NCBI GenBank assembly: GCA_033782935.1
Contig: JAWQEG010003752.1
Coordinates: forward strand, 1 to 64,000
Source of the DNA: Petrolisthes cinctipes
Taxonomy: Eukaryota; Arthropoda; Malacostraca; Decapoda; Porcellanidae
Direction of reading: 5' to 3'
DNA length: 64,000 nucleotides
Shown here piece after piece: positions 60,184 to 64,000 of the stretch (position 1 is its first letter; each line of letters begins with the position of its first letter). Under the pieces are notes generated by a model. The model was given only the letters and a program-made list of their open reading frames with translations. It was not told the DNA's origin and searched no databases. Both the position numbers and the translations under genes were made by a program.

Positions 60184-60350
60184 TACAGTCGGCGGCAAAA
60201 GTCCTGTCGCTTCACTTGCTTCACCGAGACGCACAGTGTTCATGGACTCGAGAAATACACATGTTTTCTACACCTAATAATCTCGAGTCTATGAACATTG
60301 CGTGCCTCGGTGAAGCAAGCGAGGCGACAGGACTTTTGCCGCCGACTGTA
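60184..60350 (+). mobile_element. Palindromic CAGTCGGCGGC element, copy 4 (intron 4)
   Basis: TA-flanked, 167 bp, best-preserved copy. Only 37 bp separate it from exon 5. In RNA it would form a hairpin of about 80 bp next to the splice acceptor. Confidence 0.88.
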
Positions 60351-60387
60351 CATTACGTGACTAATGATGCGTGTGTGTGTTTGACAG

Positions 60388-60459
60388 GAACGTGAAGAGC
60401 AGAGGAGGACTGAGGTTGGACTCTGTTACCATGGCACGTTATCCTACCCTCATTACACT
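60388..60459 (+). CDS. Host gene exon 5: single leucine-rich repeat
   Basis: This exon is exactly 72 bp between tttgacag and CT|gtgagt, phase 2 at both ends, encoding one 24-residue repeat that ends YPTLITL. One LRR per 72-bp exon with phase-2 borders is the classic organisation of LGR-family receptor genes. It follows the LRR cap of exon 4 in frame (TT|G makes the shared Leu codon). Two palindromic CAGTCGGCGGC elements sit just upstream in the intron, the nearer one ending only 37 bp before the exon. Confidence 0.75.
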
Positions 60460-60657
60460 GTGAGTATCCTGTCTTACTCATTTACTCATTCATTCATTCA
60501 ATAACTTATTCATAACTTTACTCATTACCTCACTCACTCATTCACAACTTAACTTATTACCTCACTCACTTACCCTCTTCATACCGTAGTCATTCACACT
60601 CAAATTCACTTGCCACTAAACTCACCACTGCCCTCGTTACCTTTAGGCTATACTCGG

Positions 60658-60807
60658 TTAAGGACCCTGTGATCGTGTACGTAAATTGGAGGCTTCTGAT
60701 TCCTTCTGACTATGCCACGAAACAAGATCCTTCCATGTTTGTTTTGTGGCAATAATTGAAGAACTCTCTTACCTCCAATTTTCTGACTACATCACAGGGT
60801 CCCTTAA
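60658..60807 (+). mobile_element. TTAA foldback element, subfamily D, in intron 5
   Basis: TTAAGGACCCTGTGATCG to ATCACAGGGTCCCTTAA, with good terminal inverted repeats and a CCACGAAACAAG core. Confidence 0.75.
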
Positions 60808-60920
60808 TTAAGGAACAACATCGTATGAGGAGCCTTTATTGACGAATTTCGCTACTGTTTCCAGGTCAGAGGCGAAACGGTGTCAATAAAAGCTCTTCCT
60901 CATATTGTGTTCTTCCTTAA
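60808..60920 (+). mobile_element. TTAA hairpin element, subfamily E, in intron 5
   Basis: Directly abuts the D copy. TTAAGGAACAACATCG with the inverse ending TGTTCTTCCTTAA. The arms carry GAGGAGCCTTTATTGACGA. A relative is at 15850-15968. Confidence 0.65.
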
Positions 60921-61055
60921 TCATTCTGCAAGATTAATGTATATTTTATTTCACCCTAATACTCACCACCTCATCTGAAATGTCATCCTATTCACTCATT
61001 TATCAAGTTACTCATTAAGCACATCACCGTCTCTTTCTCTTTCAATATAATAATC

Positions 61056-61197
61056 TTTAGAGGGAAATTTTGTGTTGGTAAATCTGGATCAACTGAATCG
61101 TCCAAACAATTCCAAGCAACAGGACACCATTATATTTGTCCACCTGGTTCTGTTTTCTAGCATACTTTGGAGGAATCAAAGCACATTAACCCCTTAA
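61056..61197 (+). mobile_element. TTAA foldback element, subfamily A, in intron 5
   Basis: Body GTTGGTAAATCTGGATCAAC to CATACTTTGGAGGAATCAAA. The right end CCCCTTAA is intact and the left end (TTTAGAGGG) decayed. Confidence 0.65.
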
Positions 61198-61366
61198 CAC
61201 AACATCCCTCAATTACGGAATAACTGGAGAGGGATTTAGAGAGTTACAAAAAGAGTGAATGGAAGTGAGGTGGAGGGGCGAGGGTCCAGAGACAGGAGTG
61301 TATAGAGGCGAGTCAGTCGTGGTCACTCCATTAGACATTACGAGGAGTATATTATGTCGCAGAGAG

Positions 61367-61531
61367 TTAAGGGGAGATTCTCTTGTTGGTGAATTGGTAG
61401 GTCTCTTGATTCCTCCAAACTATACCACGAAAATAATCCCCTATTAGTAACATAAAGGTCATCTGTTTTCCTGGCATAGTTTGGAGGAATCAGTAGCTCT
61501 TCAAAGTACCAATAAGAGAATCTGCCCTTAA
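61367..61531 (+). mobile_element. TTAA foldback element, subfamily B, in intron 5
   Basis: TTAAGGGGAGATTCTCTTG to AGAGAATCTGCCCTTAA, with core GGCATAGTTTGGAGGAATC. The best-preserved B copy. Confidence 0.78.
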
Positions 61532-62629
61532 GATACAATTTGAAGATGTTACCCCACCCTCACCTGGGAATCAAATCCAAGGCTATGCAGAGAATTTGAG
61601 GCATGGGTGTTGGTGTCATATCCATGCAAGGTTGCACAAAATGTAGGCCAATATGTCTTCTGTATTCTCCCTGTCTTCTTTAAGTAAATGTGAGATGCAA
61701 TGAATGGAGGGAAGGTGAAGATGACAGGAGAAAAGAAAGAGTGGAATAGAGGGAAGTGATGGGAAGTGGAAGGTGGAAGGAGAAAACATATAATAGAAGA
61801 AAGGGAGGTGGAAGAAAGGGGGAGCAGAGTGATGATAAAACGATGGAAGGAGAAAGATATATAATTTGGAGAAAGAAATAGTATTGGAAGGAGGACGAAT
61901 AAAGGAAGTATGAAGCGAGAAAGAGGAAAATCTAGATAAAGAAGGAGAAAAAACAAAGAAGGAAGAGAGAACTATAGAATAAGAAGCGAATAAGAAAGAG
62001 GGAAGGGAGAAAATAACGTATATGGAGCAAATAGACGTAAAGGGAAGTAAAAAAAAGGAATAAGAAAGAAAGAGAGCCAAGGAAAAGAAAGATGAAGATG
62101 GAAACGGAAGGATGAAGGAGGAATCAGCTTTGACTTAAGAGGCAGCTGAGTGAAATATTATACAGCTATGACAATAAAATACAGAAGCCAACTTTTGAGA
62201 CGCTTATAGTGAGTCAAGGAAAGTCTGAGTTATTTTGTGTGTGTGTGTTTCTCTGTTTACCTGCTTCCTTGGTAAGTCCTGGTCTATCTATCTATTTGTA
62301 TATCTATCAATCTATCTATCTAATATTTTATCCATTATCCATCCATCCATACTGTATATCAATCTGTCTCACGAATTAGTTGCCAGATGGATTCAGTTCG
62401 AGGGGTGAGTATGGGAGAGCAAGTGTGGATGATGAATTAATTAAGTCACTCTGATGCGGCCTCTTCATTTCTAGTATTATGTAATGTTATTTGTAGTGTA
62501 TGTACCTTCCTCGGAATGTCCTACCTATCGTTTTGTCTGTGTGTTTCTGCCTGTTTATATATGCGTATATAATTATTTTTTTTCATCTGTTTACATATTG
62601 TTATAGAAGCGGCAGTAATGTCAACCCAC

Positions 62630-62900
62630 CCACCTACCAACCATGCCAACCAACCAAATCTACAATAACAACCCACCCACTTACAATACCAACCCACCCA
62701 CCTACAATACCAAAACACCCACCTACAATACCAATTTACCCACCTACAATACCAACCCACCCACCTACCAACCATGCCAACGAACCCATCTATTATACAG
62801 CTCATCCCCCCTACCATACCAACCCACCCACCTACAATACCAACCCACCCACCTACCAACCATGCCAACCAACCCATCTACCATACCATACAACTCACCC
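62630..62900 (+). repeat. 24-bp minisatellite upstream of LRR exon 6
   Basis: About ten units of ACCCACCTACAATACCAA, with a variant CACCTACCAACCATGCCAAC that itself recurs. It runs to about 25 bp before the splice acceptor of exon 6. Confidence 0.88.
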
Positions 62901-62923
62901 CCAACCATGTACCATCCCTGCAG

Positions 62924-62995
62924 GTCTCTGGTGGATACTGGCCTGGTGATGCTGCCACAGAGCGTCTTCATCTCACAGACAGCCCTCCTGAACCT
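62924..62995 (+). CDS. Host gene exon 6: single leucine-rich repeat
   Basis: A second 72-bp phase-2 exon, bounded by ccctgcag and CT|gtgagt. It encodes a 24-residue LRR (core LVMLPQSVFISQTALLNL). The leucine spacing and the LP followed by F pattern are typical of the extracellular LRRs of LGRs. A 24-bp minisatellite ends directly at its polypyrimidine tract. Confidence 0.8.
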
Positions 62996-63097
62996 GTGAG
63001 TCAGTGTGGAAAGGAATGGAGGGGAAGGGGAGACTGAGAGGGAAGGAGAGGAAGGGTGACAGAAAGGGAGAAAGAGGGAAGGAGGAGGAGGTAAGGG

Positions 63098-63343
<246 letters not shown>

Positions 63344-63433
63344 AGGAGGTGAAGTATCAAGTAAACATTCACCATAACAAGTAGAGTACGTAATGTTATT
63401 GACCTTCTTCTGTTATTGTTGTTGTTTACACAG

Positions 63434-63578
63434 GTACCTCTCCAATAACCTGCTGACGGAGGTTGTGGAGGGGAGTTGCAAGGGGTCTGACCAGCCTTCA
63501 ACGCCTCTTCCTCAACCGTAACCTACTGACTCACATGCACCTCTCCTGTCTCACACACACACCACACCTTAGAGACTT
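63434..63578 (+). CDS. Host gene exon 7: two fused LRRs with an apparent +1 frameshift
   Basis: The exon lies between ttacacag and TT|gtacgt, both consistent with phase 2. It encodes YLSNNLLTEVVEG in the incoming frame, but that frame then runs into a stop at the end of the exon. A second repeat (LTSLQRLFLNRNLLTHMHL) is plainly encoded in another frame and leads in the expected phase into the donor. The exon measures 145 bp, where two 24-residue repeats need 144. One extra base near 63471-63475 (a GGGGA stretch) explains everything. Either this is a sequencing or assembly error or the gene is broken here. The gene continues past the right edge. Confidence 0.7.
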
Positions 63579-64000
63579 GTACGTTGTCGTGTATGTTGTT
63601 GTTGTTGTAATTGCTCTGTCAGTCTGGTTCTGTTTCCTTTTATTTTTTTTCTCTCTCTCTCCTTTTGCCTCTGCCTGTCTGTCCTTCTTTCTTTCTTTCT
63701 TTATCTGTCTGCCTTGTCCTGTTTCCTTGTGTTTTTTCTGTATGTCTGTCTCCCTGTACCTCTTTCTGTTACTTACTGTCTGCGTGTCTAAACTTCATAT
63801 CGTTTGTTTACATGTATCCTGCTAGCACTAAACTCAGCACCAATACAGACACCCTTCCCATTTGATGTGTGCTAGTGAATTCTTGAGTTTTATAATGTCG
63901 TAAACAGAAAGGAAATCCTCTACAAGCCCATGAATATCAGAACAGAACAGAAGCAACTACTACTATATCTTTGTATCTCACGTTCATCATCTAACATGTA

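Noticed and set aside
62500..63037. Thr/Pro-rich frame running into LRR exon 6
   Set aside because: Generated by the 24-bp minisatellite. The exon itself is bounded by a clear acceptor and matches the 72-bp rule.

Overview
The window looks like genomic DNA from an arthropod, most likely a decapod crustacean. It is saturated with long (TC/GA)n, (GT/CA)n and (AAT)n microsatellites, has minisatellites and many short foldback transposons, and carries a DIRS1-type tyrosine-recombinase retrotransposon, a group known to be widespread in decapods. Coding features have spliceosomal introns with consistent phases. Nothing prokaryotic is visible. The species cannot be read from the sequence, and all coordinates were worked out by eye.

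Region 1 to about 43.7 kb: no protein-coding gene could be supported. The region holds microsatellites, two large minisatellites (28-bp unit at 4.5-5.1 kb, 32-bp unit at 20.2-20.7 kb), a roughly 2.8-kb polypyrimidine tract (16.3-19.2 kb), a 0.6-kb inverted duplication (23.77-24.39 against 27.21-27.85 kb) and dozens of short hairpin elements. The hairpins fall into two groups. One is flanked by TTAA and begins TTAAGG (piggyBac-like signature). The other is flanked by TA and begins CAGTC (Tc1/mariner-like signature). Several TTAA subfamilies with different outer ends share one hairpin core, and copies are often back-to-back, sharing a single TTAA.

Region 43.75 kb to the right edge: a plus-strand host gene, open at the right end. 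I assemble seven coding exons: a Gly-rich N-terminus with one transmembrane segment, an LDL-receptor class A domain, a short exon with an N-glycosylation sequon, a 1.2-kb exon with a Thr/Pro- then Gln/His-rich linker ending in a leucine-rich-repeat N-cap, and then LRR exons of exactly 72 bp. Intron phases agree at every junction (1,1,1,2,2,2). LDLa plus LRRs on 72-bp phase-2 exons is the layout of relaxin-type leucine-rich-repeat GPCRs (LGR/RXFP). The 7TM part would lie beyond the window, so the family call is inference. The last visible LRR exon is 145 bp rather than 144 and carries an apparent one-base insertion.

Intron 1 of that gene contains a structurally complete DIRS1-like element (44024-51472, same strand). 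It has inverted terminal repeats, an internal complementary region that joins the two outer ends, a spliced gag-like ORF, a spliced RT/RNase H ORF with a C-terminal methylase-like region, and a tyrosine recombinase with a one-base frameshift in a G run. It landed in a (GT)n tract inside a small tandem repeat made of the intron's own first bases. Other introns of the gene are loaded with the same foldback elements as the intergenic DNA.
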